From Triglochin maritima (taxonomy: Eukaryota; Streptophyta; Magnoliopsida; Alismatales; Juncaginaceae): a stretch of DNA of 64,000 nt. Position 1 is the first letter of the stretch; every line of letters starts with the position of its first letter. The notes under the pieces are model-generated. The model saw only the letters and a program-made list of their open reading frames with translations, was not told the DNA's origin and did no database searches. The translations under genes were made by a program, and so were the position numbers. Shown here one piece after another: positions 24,180-37,363 of this stretch. The stretch spans positions 5,096,501-5,160,500 of the forward strand of contig OY821779.1 in assembly GCA_963682175.1 (NCBI GenBank). The letters run 5' to 3'.

Positions 24180-25068
24180 ACCCCCAAATCTAACCCTAAT
24201 CCCAAACCTCCTCCACTGACTCAAAACTCTTACACTGATCCCGCTGTGCCTCACCGTCTCCTCGTCGTCTCCTTCCAGTGGCCTCACCTCCTCGCCACCT
24301 ACCGTGACATCCACACCGCCTCCTCGTCTCCTTCTCTCCCTCGGTCCCCCCCAACCTCGCCGCAACCTCCACACCGCCGGAAGGGTTGAGGTATGTCCCT
24401 GAATTGAAGAAATGATGTATTGTGTGTAGATTTAGTTGCTTAAGTTGTGATGTCCTTAGATTCTTACGTTCTAATGTGATAATTCTTCTAATGTGATCTT
24501 AGTTTTGGGAATATGTCCTTGAACATTGCTGGATGTTATTGTGTGGATGTTGCGAAGTTTGATGTGCTCTAGATACTTGTTTGCTGCTGATGTTCAGTTG
24601 GTTCTATTCAGAAACATGATATTGTGTTTGCTTTATTTGATTTTTAAAGTTCGATCCTTGAGGTGGAATTTTGAATTTATGTTGGTAAACATGGACTGCA
24701 AATTGAGAGGATTCATCCGATAACAAAACAAAGAAAAATGTATGGCAGAACTCGAGCTGATGTTGTTGGACAGGTAGAAACATTGAAGGAGGAGAGTAAG
24801 ATAAAATGCACCAAAGTTGAGATGAGATCTATTGTTTGATAATTGGTAGAGTTTTTTTTTGTGTTTGTGTTATTTTTAATTTTTATGATATTTTTAGGAA
24901 AATTTTGATATGTTATAAACTCGGTTACCCGATAACCCGCCCCGTACTCGTTAACCTAGCGGGTACGGGTAGACTAATATTGGGTCGGGAATATACTTGT
25001 ACCCGTTAATTTAGAAGGATACGGGTAAGGACATACCCGCCCCGTACCCGACCTGTTTACGTGCCTAC
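24180..25068. mobile_element. Possible deleted hAT element
   Basis: The right part (about 24915-25067) is dense in inverted words GGGTACGGGT, ACCCGCCCCGTACCCG and related motifs. It ends GACCTGTTTACGTGCCTA, the inverse of a TAGGxxxGTAAACxGGTC hAT-type terminus. The left part has a C-rich CCCTAATCCCAAACC leader of the kind that precedes hAT transposase genes. No transposase frame remains and the left terminus was not found. Confidence 0.35.
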
Positions 25069-25418
25069 ATACATGCATCCAAACTCCAACTGTACCATTG
25101 TTCTCATTGATAATCAAACATACACATAATACACATTAGTATAGAATAACATGCCCACCGTTTGGCGCCTTTGATTTGAAAATAACTTGCATTTCTAAGG
25201 TTCCAATTCGAATAATACAAAGTATTCAAACACATAATTTCTCTACACAATCTACTACTCACATAAATCGCCCTTCGGCAATACACGACCCAAATCGTTA
25301 ACCACCCCTAATTTTACAACAAGTCATATTTTTCACACTCACAAAACGACAAAACTCAAAACAACCACCCAAAAGAAAGAAAGAAAGAAAAACCAAATCC
25401 GAAAAAACCGAACTTCCT

Positions 25419-25748
25419 TCAAGAGCACACGACCTCCTTGGAGACCAACGCCGTCGGCGACCGGGTCGGCGGCGACGCCGGTAGCCTAGCGGAGAAGCTA
25501 CGGAAGCGGTGCTCCGCCGCGGAGACCTCGACGTCTTCGTCGAAATCTGGTCCCTCGTCGAAGTTAAGCGCGTAGCTCAAGGGGTCGTACTTGAAGTCCC
25601 CGGGCTGGCGGCGCCGGTGACGGGCGGCGCGGGAGACCAAGCCCAGGCACTCGCCGGCCTTGGACCGGACCCACGACGGCGAGAGGGGGTCGACGTCGGG
25701 GCCCCGGAAGCAGCAGGGGAAGCAGATCGAGGATCGGAGCCTCTCCAT
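25419..25748 (-). CDS. Small plant protein with YDPLSYALNFDEG motif
   Basis: The minus-strand frame from the ATG at 25748 encodes 109 residues starting MERLRSSICFPCCFRG; an in-frame ATG 48 nt upstream (25796) is possible but less likely. Features in order: a CFPCCF cysteine cluster (residues 9-14), a basic segment SRAARHRRR, the diagnostic FKYDPLSYALNFDEG in the middle, acidic DEDVEV, and a Ser/Pro-rich tail ending VVCS. The coding region is strongly GC-rich compared with its AT-rich surroundings. The family is plant-specific and uncharacterised to my knowledge. The N-terminal Cys cluster could be lipidated, which is inference only. The paralogue at 21502-21849 is much more diverged, so the pair is not a recent duplicate. 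Confidence 0.85.
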   Translation of the reverse strand: MERLRSSICFPCCFRGPDVDPLSPSWVRSKAGECLGLVSRAARHRRRQPGDFKYDPLSYALNFDEGPDFDEDVEVSAAEHRFRSFSARLPASPPTRSPTALVSKEVVCS

Positions 25749-26099
25749 CGGATCTAGGGTTTGATGGAGGAGAGGGGAGGGGAGAGGGGGGGTCATATAG
25801 GGTGGGGAAATGACGGAGGAGGACAGGGGTGGGGGCTTTGGGTTTGCATGGGATTAGCGCGTTGGGAGGGGTAGTTTGGGAATCCGGGTTTGAAGTGTGG
25901 ATGCGGGGGACGTCGCTATTGGAGGGAAATGGTTGAGTTTGCCCAAACTGGTAAAGGCTGAGTTGGATTACAGCTATTGGTTTAATTTTTGTTTAATTTT
26001 TGTTTTTTATGGGGTTTATTTATTTATTTTTGGATTTCGAGATTTTGGATTTGGAACGTTGGGAGGATATCTCGGTATCTAATCTTACATTTAAGGTGG

Positions 26100-28200
26100 G
26101 ATGGGGATAGAATGGTTGACGACAGAGGGATAAGAGTTTTTTTTCTTTTTCTAATTAATGGAGTGGCATTGGAGCTTTTAGTTTGACCCGTTGTGTTCTG
26201 TGGAGGTTTGTTTTTTGTCAAACGGATTGAGATTAAGATATAGGTAATCATGAATTAATATGATTATGTCTTTTTCACCTCTCGGACGTCGTGCATCCAC
26301 AAATTCCACACTAATAAATTTGTCTGTTAAAGTTTAATCTTTGAACGGACCAAGATATTTTGAGAAGCAGGGAAAGATGGAAAACTAGCGTTTCGGACCA
26401 TTAAATTTCATTGAAAAGACTTGTTTTCTTATTTCGTTTGCCTTGCTTGTAAAGAGATTGAGGTAAGGGAATTATTACTTCCAAACAAATAACTGACTCC
26501 AACAAGTCCGAAAAACCTAATATCAACACAGAATAGTATGTTAACAAAGCATATCAACACAGAATAGTCAACAAAGCATATCAACACAGAATAGTATGTT
26601 ACTTCGGCAAATTGTATTTCTTTTAATCTTTCAACTTTTCGTAACGTAATATAACTGTATTGTTAATGTCTACATACTGACATTTTATTCTTATGGACAC
26701 AATTTGGACCTTGTGAATTAATTTTCTAACACCACCCCTGTCAGTATTAGAAATTACTAATTACGGTTTCTTGTTATGTGCTGCAACTAACCGTGTTACT
26801 TTCAACATTGGATTAATGTTTATCTCTACCCAATAAATCTCCACTTTTTTATGGTATTGACAAGTTAAAATCTCTTGATCATAAAAGTCTAATATCCAAC
26901 AATAGCGCTGCTTCTGGATCAACGTTTCCGTCTAATATTTTGTGGGGTTACTATCTGAATTTTGTGCAACTGTAGTTCTCAAGCATAATCAATATCTACG
27001 CAACGAAAATTTTAGGGCAGTATTCTTTTGGCACGGAGAATGTGCGTATAATTCTCCAAAATACTTTGCGGGTCTGAGTCAGACAAGGGTCGATAATATT
27101 TGAGGTGATATGAATTTCGGCCTCTTGCAGCCTGAAAATATCAAGTCATGGTTAATATCAAGATTTCAAACGGCGTCCTTTTTCAAATAAAGGGTATTCG
27201 CAATTCAGTATTAAAAAACATACTTTAAAGAGTTAAAAGTCATCTCGATTTTAAATAGAATCGCGCTTCATAATCTATAGCAACGTTCCAGTAACTTATT
27301 GAAACTATATATGCAGCCTAATAGAGTAAATACACATGTATAATCTTGAAGTACAAATTGTAATACCTTAAACGCTTTTAACAATCACGGGGAAAAGCGT
27401 TTATGGCACGTGTTTTTTTAAAATGCCCCAGTCTCATAATAACAGTAGACAGTGAAAATGTCGACTTGTTTATAATACGAGGCATGCGACCAAACATTAA
27501 CTTAGTATTTGCATGATTTGTTAAGTTTTTCGACCACCAGAATCAACACCCAATCACCCACACCCACTTAAAGTTATATCTAACACACAAAAAAACGCAC
27601 AAACCACATGAAATAGAGAACCAAGCGCACACGAGAAAATAAAACTTACCTTAAAACCTCATTTAACTCGAGGAGAAAAATCATGAGATCACTTAAAAGA
27701 GCGAATCTACGAATAGAGGAAAAAAATCACAAGAGAGGACTCTACGTCTCAACCTAACTTTCACTAAGGCTCTATCCATGAACTTTTTCTTTATCCCTCA
27801 ACCTCTAGCCAACTCTAGTCACCACCACGTTTACCTCAACATGTGCCTTTCCACCATCAGGAGAGCCTATTAAACCACCCTAAGAAGCATTTTGAAATTT
27901 AAATTAGATTTGACACTATGTAGCGTTAATTTTCATCTTATATTACTTACAGTACCTAAACACACATACAGATCCAAAGGGATTGACAAAGCACCATGAA
28001 TAGTTGAATGTAGGGGGGAAAACAAGTTTAAAGCAGCACCATGTAAATAGCTAAATGTACAATTTCCATGTAAACCATTAACAAACTCGGAATTTTGGCT
28101 GAAGTATTCAACAAGTTATTGAAAGAAGAAATTTATACAAGAAAGAAGATGAAGGCATTATGTAGCTATGCAAGCATGTCATACCTGAATGTGCAGCTTC
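26100..28200. other. Intergenic AT-rich DNA
   Basis: I see no gene. The only structured item is the short tandem repeat at 26521-26602. The last ~150 bp before 28205 are probably the 3' UTR of the minus-strand RING gene. Confidence 0.5.
26521..26602. repeat. Short tandem repeat, three units
   Basis: The phrase TATCAACACAGAATAGT recurs at about 26521, 26552 and 26579. The units are joined by ATGTTAACAAAGCA or CAACAAAGCA, so unit length alternates between about 31 and 27 bp. Confidence 0.85.
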
Positions 28201-28205
28201 ATTAT

Positions 28206-31200
28206 TTATAGGGCACCTTGAGAACTTAAGGTAGGGCTGTCGGCCAGACCCTGACAAACATCTCTGCGACAGAGTGGGCACACCCTGCATTCACAACAGA
28301 AATTATCAGAAGGAACTAACGGTTATGGAACTTCAGATGGTGTTAAAGTTTGTCAGGACCGATACCCCTGTATATCTTTGAGCCACTTGTCGACGCATGC
28401 CGCGTGGTACTCATGATTGCATGGAAGGGTCCTTATTTCTTCACCTTCTTCATATTCAGCCAAGCAAATGTGACATCTGTTTATGTACAGATTGAACATG
28501 ATTTAACTTAATTCAGTTGGGAAAAAGACAGGTAAGAACAAAAGTCAGCATTTGCAATTAGAATAAAAAATTACCGGCAGCTGTATATTTCTTATCACTA
28601 CCACTTTCAGTTACACTATTTCACTAATGCACCGTAAATTCCATAATACACGACTTTAGTATCATACTCCCAAAAAATATGTTTCACACAACCTTTTTAA
28701 GGTAAATGAATTGTGATATCCCCTTGTTATGCCAGTCAACTTCTGAACCGAGGGTACTAATTTTATTTTGAGGGTTCGAGACTGAAGAATTAGTTGGGGC
28801 TGTATACTTGTATGGTGGTTGGAGGTACTAGCAGTTGCCACATCATGACATCAAAACAATATATGTTTACAAAGTTCAGCTTATTGTAAAAAATAATAAA
28901 TAAAGAATCAGCTAATTTTTATTTCTGAAAACTAAGGGAACTAACTTCATGTGTCTTAAAGTGTGTCGTCTATATGAGGAATGAATTAGAGAACCTTGAG
29001 GTTTGTTCATGGCTCACAAAGTCAGCACAAATCCAGGAAAAAAAAATATTTGAAGTTTTAACTGTTGAACGTTGAAATGACCAGTGCCTTCCACATTAAG
29101 TAGGTTGCAGGACAGGGCTTTATGGTTAGATAATGATATTTTTTTATGAAGGGTTTGGGGGAGGAGGGAGTTGTGTTTCTGAATATCAAAGAGCAAGGGA
29201 AGAGGTCATAGGGGGGAAAATGTCGCTACCAAGTTGAGACAACAATATTGGTCGCTCGACCTTGCAATTGAGAACTTCGTCTCTGTAAATGCAATAGTAG
29301 AAGGCCCTAGAATATAGAGTATTTACGAAGAGTTGGTTTAAAGAAATCATAGCACAAGAACTCAAGAAGTAACTTGTCAGTTGTTATACAAGATACAAGG
29401 TGCGAGTTATACGCTAGATGATACAAAAATAGAAGGATAATAACGACCAATGTTATCCTAATTTATTAATAACAAAAGATTGAGTGTGCTTTTCATGTTC
29501 ATGACTTCAATCAGTTAAATACTTAAACACAGGTTCGGAAACTACTTAAGATGGCTCATTTAATCCGCAACTACTACAAAATTACGCATGGTGTTGGTAC
29601 ATTTATTATGTCTAACATGCATTCATGAGGCTAATTCTTGCTCTTGGATAAAACATTTATAATAGGAACACTAAGAAGCATACAGTTCGAAAGGTTACAG
29701 AATTTCTTGTGTTGTTCAATTTATCAAGCAAGAAACTAAAAATCCTGCAAGTGGAACAGTGTTAGTAGTAGTGATGATGCCCTGCAAGAACAGGGCCAAA
29801 TAGGAGTCAACTTACTGATCAGCATCATCACTGCTTGCTGGCATGTCTTTAGGCATTCGATAAGTTTTTGTAGGAAATGAATTAACGACGGACTCTGGTG
29901 CTGGATGTGAAAGTGATTCTGGTTGGCGGTGGATTTCATCCAACACCTGTTCAAGTCCGAGTAACAAAATTAGATGAACTGTAACAGAAGGAAATTCTAT
30001 TTTAGCAATTGGGACACTAGCAATGGGCACAAGCATAGTTATAATGTATATTTATTGCTGGGTGCATGAGAATGATACGTTATCAGTGGAAATTCAGAGA
30101 TCCGGTAATGGAACCTGACAGTGAACTAAGATGAGAGGTAGAATCTTAGCTGGAAATCCTGCGAGATTCTTAAAGTAAAGCTAAGAAAAACATTTGGGAA
30201 AAGATCACCTCAAATAGGGCTTCAGCTAGTAAAACAATACGTGAGATGCTTGCACGTGCACTAGAAACTTCTGACATCAAAATTGATTCACATGAGCATG
30301 AGCCTTCTGGATGAAGACCAGATGCACAAAGATTGGTGATACTTTCACTGCTTTCAGTAATGCTACCAAGAAGTGTTTCCCACATCTGCATAGATGTATA
30401 TAACATTTGACATGAGCAAATATAAAAATCATCAGCTATGTACCTTGGGAAGTTGGGTTTAAATGAACCATAAGAGGATGTCCATACATGAAGATTCAAG
30501 CTAGAAAACGTAAATGCAAAATATTTGAACGAACAAGAATATAATGACATCAGTGATATCATTGAGAGATAATCAACATACTACTCGTTAAATGGAGAAA
30601 TAAAGGACATCGAAAGCTTAGACGATATAGTATTTCAATAAGGCACAGCATAAAGTCCTTATATATTTATAGAGGTAGAAACTTTTGATTCTAGACCATT
30701 CTTTCTAGTACATATTTATAGAGATAATCTGAATGCAGTGACCCTAAACGGTGATCTACCTACCTTCAGAATGATGAATGCTAGGTTTTAAACGACACAT
30801 GTAAAATAACGTTTTTCTTTATGCACGGCCATGCATGGTCAGAAGCATAAACCCGAAAAGAGCAAGAGCAACCAAAAAAAGTATCACCTCGGACCTCGAA
30901 TTACTTTGCTCATGCGGTGTATCTCCTCTGACATTCAGAGGTGCTGATGCATTTTGAGATTCAGTTCCAAAATTAACAGCATTGTCACTAAAATCAAGAA
31001 TCCATCTACTATGAGAGCCAAAATCATCACCACTCCCAGATGACAAAATTATCGAGGAACGATTATTGCTTAATCTGGAATTGTGCCTATAGAAGGCATC
31101 CCAGGAGAGCCTTCTACTAGTTTGTCTCACTTCACTGGCGTTCTCATCCTCCACGCTGCTTGTAGCAAAGTCAGAAGATATACTTATCACATCCACATGA

Positions 31201-33073
31201 ACTAAATTTCTTCGTCCCCCATTCAGAATAGGTCCATGGATTCTAGAACCATTAGTGCCCACCTCTTGAGCAGGTTCGTCCGACAGCTGCTAAGAAGGTA
31301 AAAGAAAACGGAAAAGATTGAGAAAAAAAATTAAAAACATGGGAAGTAAGTTGAACAATCCACTGCATTGCCTACCTCATAATCAATCGGTGAAGTACTA
31401 GTAGAAGATGAATTGCCATGTGCATCTTGTGTAGCGTCACTTAAGCAGAATGTCTCAGGTGATATCTGAGGCTCATGTGTATTTGTAGAAACATTGACAT
31501 CATCTGCTGAAAGCGAGATGGTTTCATCAGCTGTAGCTGAAGATTCTAAATATAGCAACTCAATGGATGCTTGATCTTGTGCAACTCCAGTATGTGTATC
31601 ACTCATACAGCTAGTAGAATTTGTGTCAGTAGAGGGTAACTCCTTACTTTTGGACAAGTTCTTCATGCAGCTACTAGTTTCCTCTCTTGAAGAAGAAGAA
31701 CCAGTATCACTTACATGTCCATGACTTGAAGTAGCATTTCCTAGTAACATGGATGGATGCTGTTCATCAGGGGAAGCAATAGGGTTCTTTGCTACGTCTC
31801 CTGGTATACCATCCACAAGCAGTCCAGACACATTTCTAGGCTGACCTCGAATCTGTAAATAAGACAAAGTTAAGAGCTACATCGCACCTTATTAACTGCA
31901 GATGGTCATTCGTAATATGACCCAAGGAAGGGGAAAACCAAAGGCAAATCCTGTGAGCACCACGATACACATAACAACTAATGTAATAACTGCGACTAGA
32001 AATAGAAGCCCAATGGAAGTCCATTGAGAAGCCAGAAACGGAATATTAAATCAACGTGCAAAGACGTGCTAGCCAGGCAATTATCACCATCATCAGAGGA
32101 GAAGAAGAAGAAAGACTTTATCCCCAACTAATTGTTGTAAAATAACTCCTAATTGTTGCTTACTAAAAGTAAATATTGTGAAAGCACATGGAATTTAAAG
32201 ATGAAGCAATAGTTTATGTTCAGACACCAGAACACAAAAAAACATATTTCTGTTAAAACCCCGGGCACACATAAGTACATAACGTAAGAAACCCAGCTAA
32301 ATATAGTCGTACAAAAAGTACATCTACATCCCTGTGCCCTCGAGCTTTCAATTGTGATAAAATGGAAATCTTTATCTCTCGCAATGTAGTCGCAAAAAGA
32401 AAAGGAACTTCAGAAACCTCGAATGTGAATTACTCTCGGGTCTCAGCTCAACTAATACCAGAGGTAGCAGCAGGTTCACCTAAAATCATGCAGATGTTTA
32501 GTTACTGGGGAAATCAACAGCTACCACGGCCAATACCTTCCAGCCGCCATTTGATATCCTAATACCGTTTCAAAGCATATTTGGTTGGTTCTACCTAGCA
32601 TTTGAGCAACATCATCACTTCCATGTTCTTATCGCTCTTTCGATAAAAACTCGATACACATCCCAATTCAACATTTAGTAAATGAAGTGGTAGTCAAGTA
32701 CGATACAAAACAACACTAGCTGATCATCGCCGGCCACCAGCACACTAAGTCAACTCCAAAAGAGATACGGCATCAAAAACAAATCTCCAATCAAACCTAA
32801 ATCACACAAAAAACACCTCAAATAAAAAAAAACTAAAAAAATCCACCAAACAATCCGCACAGTCAACGGCCAGACTTCGAAATTTCCACACATATCCAGA
32901 CCGCAACAAGCCGAACAACCACATCGACAGTCGAGAACAGGGGATAAATCCTTCACCTGCGTCGGCGAGTCGTCGGGGAAGAAGGTCCCGCAGAGGAGGT
33001 TGGTGAGCCGGAAGTTGGGGCGATCGCCGCCGCCTCTCGACGGAGAAGTCAACCTGCTGCTGGTCGAACCCAT
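28206..33073 (-). CDS. RING-H2 E3 ubiquitin ligase with N-myristoylation-type start (7 exons)
   Basis: Exons on the minus strand: 33073-32957, 31852-31376, 31286-30888, 30385-30209, 29946-29816, 28476-28366 and 28284-28206. They join in frame to 496 residues. The start MGSTSSRL fits an N-myristoylation site (Gly2, Ser6). A long Ser-rich, low-complexity middle follows (about 40-330). A helical segment (about 332-390, [14 protein letters not shown] onwards) and [12 protein letters not shown] lead to a C-terminal RING-H2 finger. Its metal ligands are Cys435, Cys438, Cys453, His455, His458, Cys461, Cys473 and Cys476 (CHIC, CNHEYH, CPLC). The split Gln codon before CHIC confirms the exon 5/6 joint. 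This is the layout of a plant RING ligase family with [13 protein letters not shown] signatures; substrate unknown. The lipid site suggests membrane association. Retention of intron 3 would give a different C terminus (see findings). Confidence 0.88.
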
Positions 33074-33139
33074 GGGATTGCTCTGGGGTCCGTTCGAATT
33101 TGGAATCTGAAGCGGTTTGGTTTGGCCTTCTGGGTTTGG

Positions 33140-33205
33140 GGATGGAAGTGAGAAAGGGTGGAAGGAAGACGGAGGGAAGGAGGGAGGGAGGGAAGCAGAA
33201 GGATG
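33140..33205 (-). promoter_or_regulatory. Purine/pyrimidine-biased leader of the RING gene
   Basis: Just upstream of the RING start codon the plus strand is a run of GGAAGG and GAGGGAGGGAGG words, so the transcript leader is CT-rich. Such Y-patch sequences are common near plant transcription starts. No TATA box is evident. Confidence 0.35.
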
Positions 33206-33299
33206 ACAATTTTCTGGGTTTTTCCCCTATTCTGTAATACTGTAATAGGGTTTGGTTTGCAAAATGACACGGTAATTTGTGACTAATACCCTCAAATTA

Positions 33300-35430
33300 T
33301 TTTCTTTTGAGTGCAATTCCCTTGAGTTGTTCATTTTGCTTTTAGGCACATAAGACCGCATCTCTAGAGTATTTTCAATCGTATATGATTGGTATGATTC
33401 ATTGGAAAATATATCGTCACACACAAAGAATGAAATTTTCTCAAAAAAAAAGATGATAGAAACGATTATGTATAATTAAATTTTCGTAGATCATCATTGG
33501 AAACGATTATTCTGATTTATCCAAATTATTAGATGATCTTAGCCGGAAATGAACCTTAGCCCCTTGTGTATCACTTCACAACTTAAACCAATAGACCAAG
33601 ACCTTGTTGACATTTGTATCCAGTGTCTTAGAATGATTTTTTTTCGGAGTTCACTCCTCCAAGTTTTTTGGGGGTTTTTAAGTCATGGTAGACCACGTTT
33701 GTAATATAGTTTTAAGAGGTATCGTTAAAAAACTTAAAATCCTGGTCATTGGTTAGAGACATGTGGGTTTGCAAAAGGAGGTAGATTAATTTCAGCGTGT
33801 GATTTGCTTGTAAAGTCAATCTAAAACCTTCGACCATCTTCCATGTAAGGTATGAAAAACATTCTTCTATTAACGATTCGATCAAACGTGTTAAATCCCA
33901 AACTGTAATTAGGAGGTTAAGTGGGTTAGTGGGTAGGATTAGGTGGGGGTTTGACTTTGGAAGGTATGGAGGAGGAGTGGTTGGGTTGATGACAGACATG
34001 GTTGAAGGTATGTGTTGCCTTGATGGGCGGAGGTGGGTTTTGGTTTAAGGAGAGATGCATCTTTCTTCTCTTTTTTTCACTCAAATCTTCCTCTCCCTCA
34101 CCACAGCCCTTTCTCTCCCTCACTCCCTCGGCGGCCGACGGTTGGAGGAAGTTCTACTGGAGGCACAAGGAGGCACGATGGTGGAGGTGCTACATGACGT
34201 GTTAGGGTGATCGTATGCGACTTCGAGGTGAAACGGTGTAGAGACGAATCGCAAAAGGTATGCCAAGTCTTTAGTTGTGCTAACACAAGGAGTGAGAGGG
34301 GTTCTGATCATCGTCAGGGGCCGGAGGTGTCGTCGATGACGAGGGACAGACAAGTGTCTGTGATGGAACGATTGACTGGTGCCTTTTACGATCGATCGAT
34401 TGTATCGATTTGTTGGTCATAGGAAGGCCAAGTTATTTTCGGTCAAACGAGTTTTTTGTGAAGGGAATGTGTTCTAAAAGTTTTACTTTTAAATGTCAAT
34501 TATTATGAATTGAATGAGAAATCATTTTGTTCCTTGTTTATGTTATTCGTCTTTTAGAAGTGTTAAGGAAGAGGCTCTTGGTCCTTAACCGTAGAACTCT
34601 AAAAGATATTGGTTTACATAAAACAAAAGATATTCGCAATCATGGTAATTAACATGGGACATTAATTACCGAGTTAAGATTGTCGTGTTGGTCATAGATC
34701 ATTGTAGCTCTACAAGTGAGTGACGACACGGGTATGCAAAAGAGGAAAATATTACTTTTGTATACTGAATAGACCTAATAAGTAAAATATTATAGAAATG
34801 TGTTTCTGTGTCATTAATATTTTACTGTGTCTTCGGTCCTTTGATATGAGACTTATATCCGATCGCTTAAGGAATTATTAATTAGACTAGTGTCTTGAGC
34901 TATCGATGAGTGTAGTGTAAAGACATTAGTTGGTTAAGCATAACTTTCGTTGGAGAAGATAGTTAGTCAAAAGATTATCATTGCCCCTCTGAATTGAGTG
35001 ATGATATTAGTAGGCCCCTTGATAAAGCCAAGTTATAATGTGTACAATGTGATTTGAGTTAAGTCACATATTTATAACTAGCTTAAAGAGATCAAGAAAT
35101 GAATACTAATACAAATATGACACAATACTACTTTGTGTGTATTCTTAATATCATGAGGCAAGGGACGGACACAAGTGGTGCACTCCATCACTAAATGGTT
35201 CGGGTTTTGGTTCGAGTGGAATTAAGACATCTAACTAATTGGGAGTTATAATGTGTAGCTAGATACCGCTTATAGCTTGTGATATTAAGCTCTTAATATC
35301 ACTGCCAACTTAGTCTAGATCATCCCATAGGTCACACCGCAAAAAACCGGGAAACAAGAAGCTTGATTTTTGGTTCATATGATGAGTCGGGTTTCCTATA
35401 GAAAATATGACTCATGTGGTGAACGAGTAA
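33300..35430. other. Intergenic region without a supported gene
   Basis: Several short overlapping frames near 33926-34422 on both strands have no recognised domain. The stretch before 35430 may contain the start of the LTR-type element that follows, but its 5' end could not be fixed. Confidence 0.4.
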
Positions 35431-35438
35431 AATCAATT

Positions 35439-35590
35439 ATGTTGCATATAACATAATTAGAATCATGATAAATTCATATGAGATGCATATATTATGGGGT
35501 GCAATAATTTATTTATGTTGCATATAACATAATTAGAATCATGATAAATTCATATGAGATGCATATATTATGGGGTGCAATAATTTATTA
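35439..35590. repeat. 76-bp tandem duplication
   Basis: Units 35439-35514 and 35515-35590, starting ATGTTGCATATAACATAATT, are identical except at the final base. They are adjacent to the palindrome-rich LTR-type element. Confidence 0.9.
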
Positions 35591-37363
35591 TTGCATATGA
35601 TAATATATTCCATAAGTTGTGAATTTGCTAAAACCCAAAAAGTTCAAATTTTGTTGGAAATAAATCCCAAATTTGAAAAAGGCAAAATCGGGTAGAAGTT
35701 CGGTAATCCGTTATGGTTCGGTCGACCGAAGGATCTATGGATCGGTCAACCGAACGTGGAACGGATAGTCGTAGCTGATTGACCGAACTTGACCAAAGTG
35801 CCTGGATCTTTGGTACGGTATACCGAACCAGAAACGGTCGACCGAACAATGTCAAGTTCCGATATTTTCGGTTAACCGAATAGCACTCGGTCTTGGACGA
35901 GTATTAGTCTGATCGGTTAAGGAGAATTTTTCTCCTTAAGATTCGGTCACCCGTCGCGTACTCGGTTAAACAATCGTGACATATTCGGTTAACTGAGTGG
36001 GACTCGGTAAACCGAAGAACGATCGATTTTCTGCCTTTGATAATTAAGAGACTAATTTGATTGATGGTTAGATTAGCTCCAAACTTGGTCAAACGTTTTG
36101 TGGATGCATGTAATGCATTTTGGAATTAGTTTATGAGAGAAAATGTCAAGAATTCGTGGCTTAAGAATAGTTATGATTGAGAGTAAGATAGGAGTCTATA
36201 AATAGGTCTTTATTCTCCTCAATTGACATAAGTTGTTTTCTAATTATTTTCTCTCCAAAATTCACCACAAAAATCCACGAAAATTTTCTTAGTTTTCTAA
36301 GTCTTTGAAGGAGAAATCTTAGAGGCTAAGGAAGGGGTTTGTAGCTAGATTCTAAGCTTGTTTGGAGATTGATTGGCTAGCTCCTTTCTCTCCAACCTTG
36401 TTTAGGGTTTCGATGAACACTCAAAGGCATCCGACGCAACGAGAAGCGACGATTGACTTCCTCAACGTCTCTGAAACGTCAAGAAGTTTTTGAGAACTTC
36501 TAGGTATGAATTTCGGAGTCCCTTTGTGTTTGTTTTAATAAGTTTTTGAAACTAGTTGTTAAAACAAATCGATGCATGTATAAAATAAATCGAAGAAAAT
36601 TGTAATAGATCCTTATTATACATGAAAATTCAAAAAATATATATGTATAATTAAACATGAAATCCTACATTTTGTGCATTTGATCGTTGCCTTGTAGTTT
36701 TTAGTTTTCCTCGCGCATAGACCATCTAAACAATCGACCGCCCATAGATCTTGTCCGACCGGTAATTTAAGTAAACATTGATGGTGTTCGACCGACATAT
36801 GTTGGTTCGACCGGATGTAGTTTTGGTGGAACGTAGAATGCTCGTGTTGTTTTCGGTCGAACAAGCCCGTTTTGCCGTTCGACCGTTGCACTGAATGATT
36901 TAGTGTTAGTATGGCCTAGACCATCTAAATGGTCGACCGCCTATGATCTTTTGTTCGACCGTTTATGCTTATGTTTGTTCGACCGATTGGATTGTAGTTC
37001 GATCCCCTCTCTGATTCAAGGGGAAACAATTGACCACTTTGCCATTTTCGATCGACCGTTGGTGCCCATTATTGTTTTCCATGTTTTCTTGGTAGCACCA
37101 CTTTGTCCACGGAAATTCGTGTCCTCCTTTCATGCGTGTATCAGGAGGTGACGGTGGGTGCGATGACCTCTCCTACCCAAGGACCGCCAGGTGTGAATAT
37201 TTGGTACACGTGCCCTATGGTATTTTAGGTCGTGTATGACTTATTGCATTGCATTGATCCACCATTTGTAGTAAATCTATGGGAACATGGATCCAATGTA
37301 TTGCATTGTTTAGTACCCGGCTCCACGGAGCGGGATAACCGTCAGATTCTGTTCGGCGGGTGG

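Noticed and set aside
23999..24205. Frames on both strands rich in Tyr, Ile, Val and Met
   Set aside because: They are translations of the compound TA/TG microsatellite.
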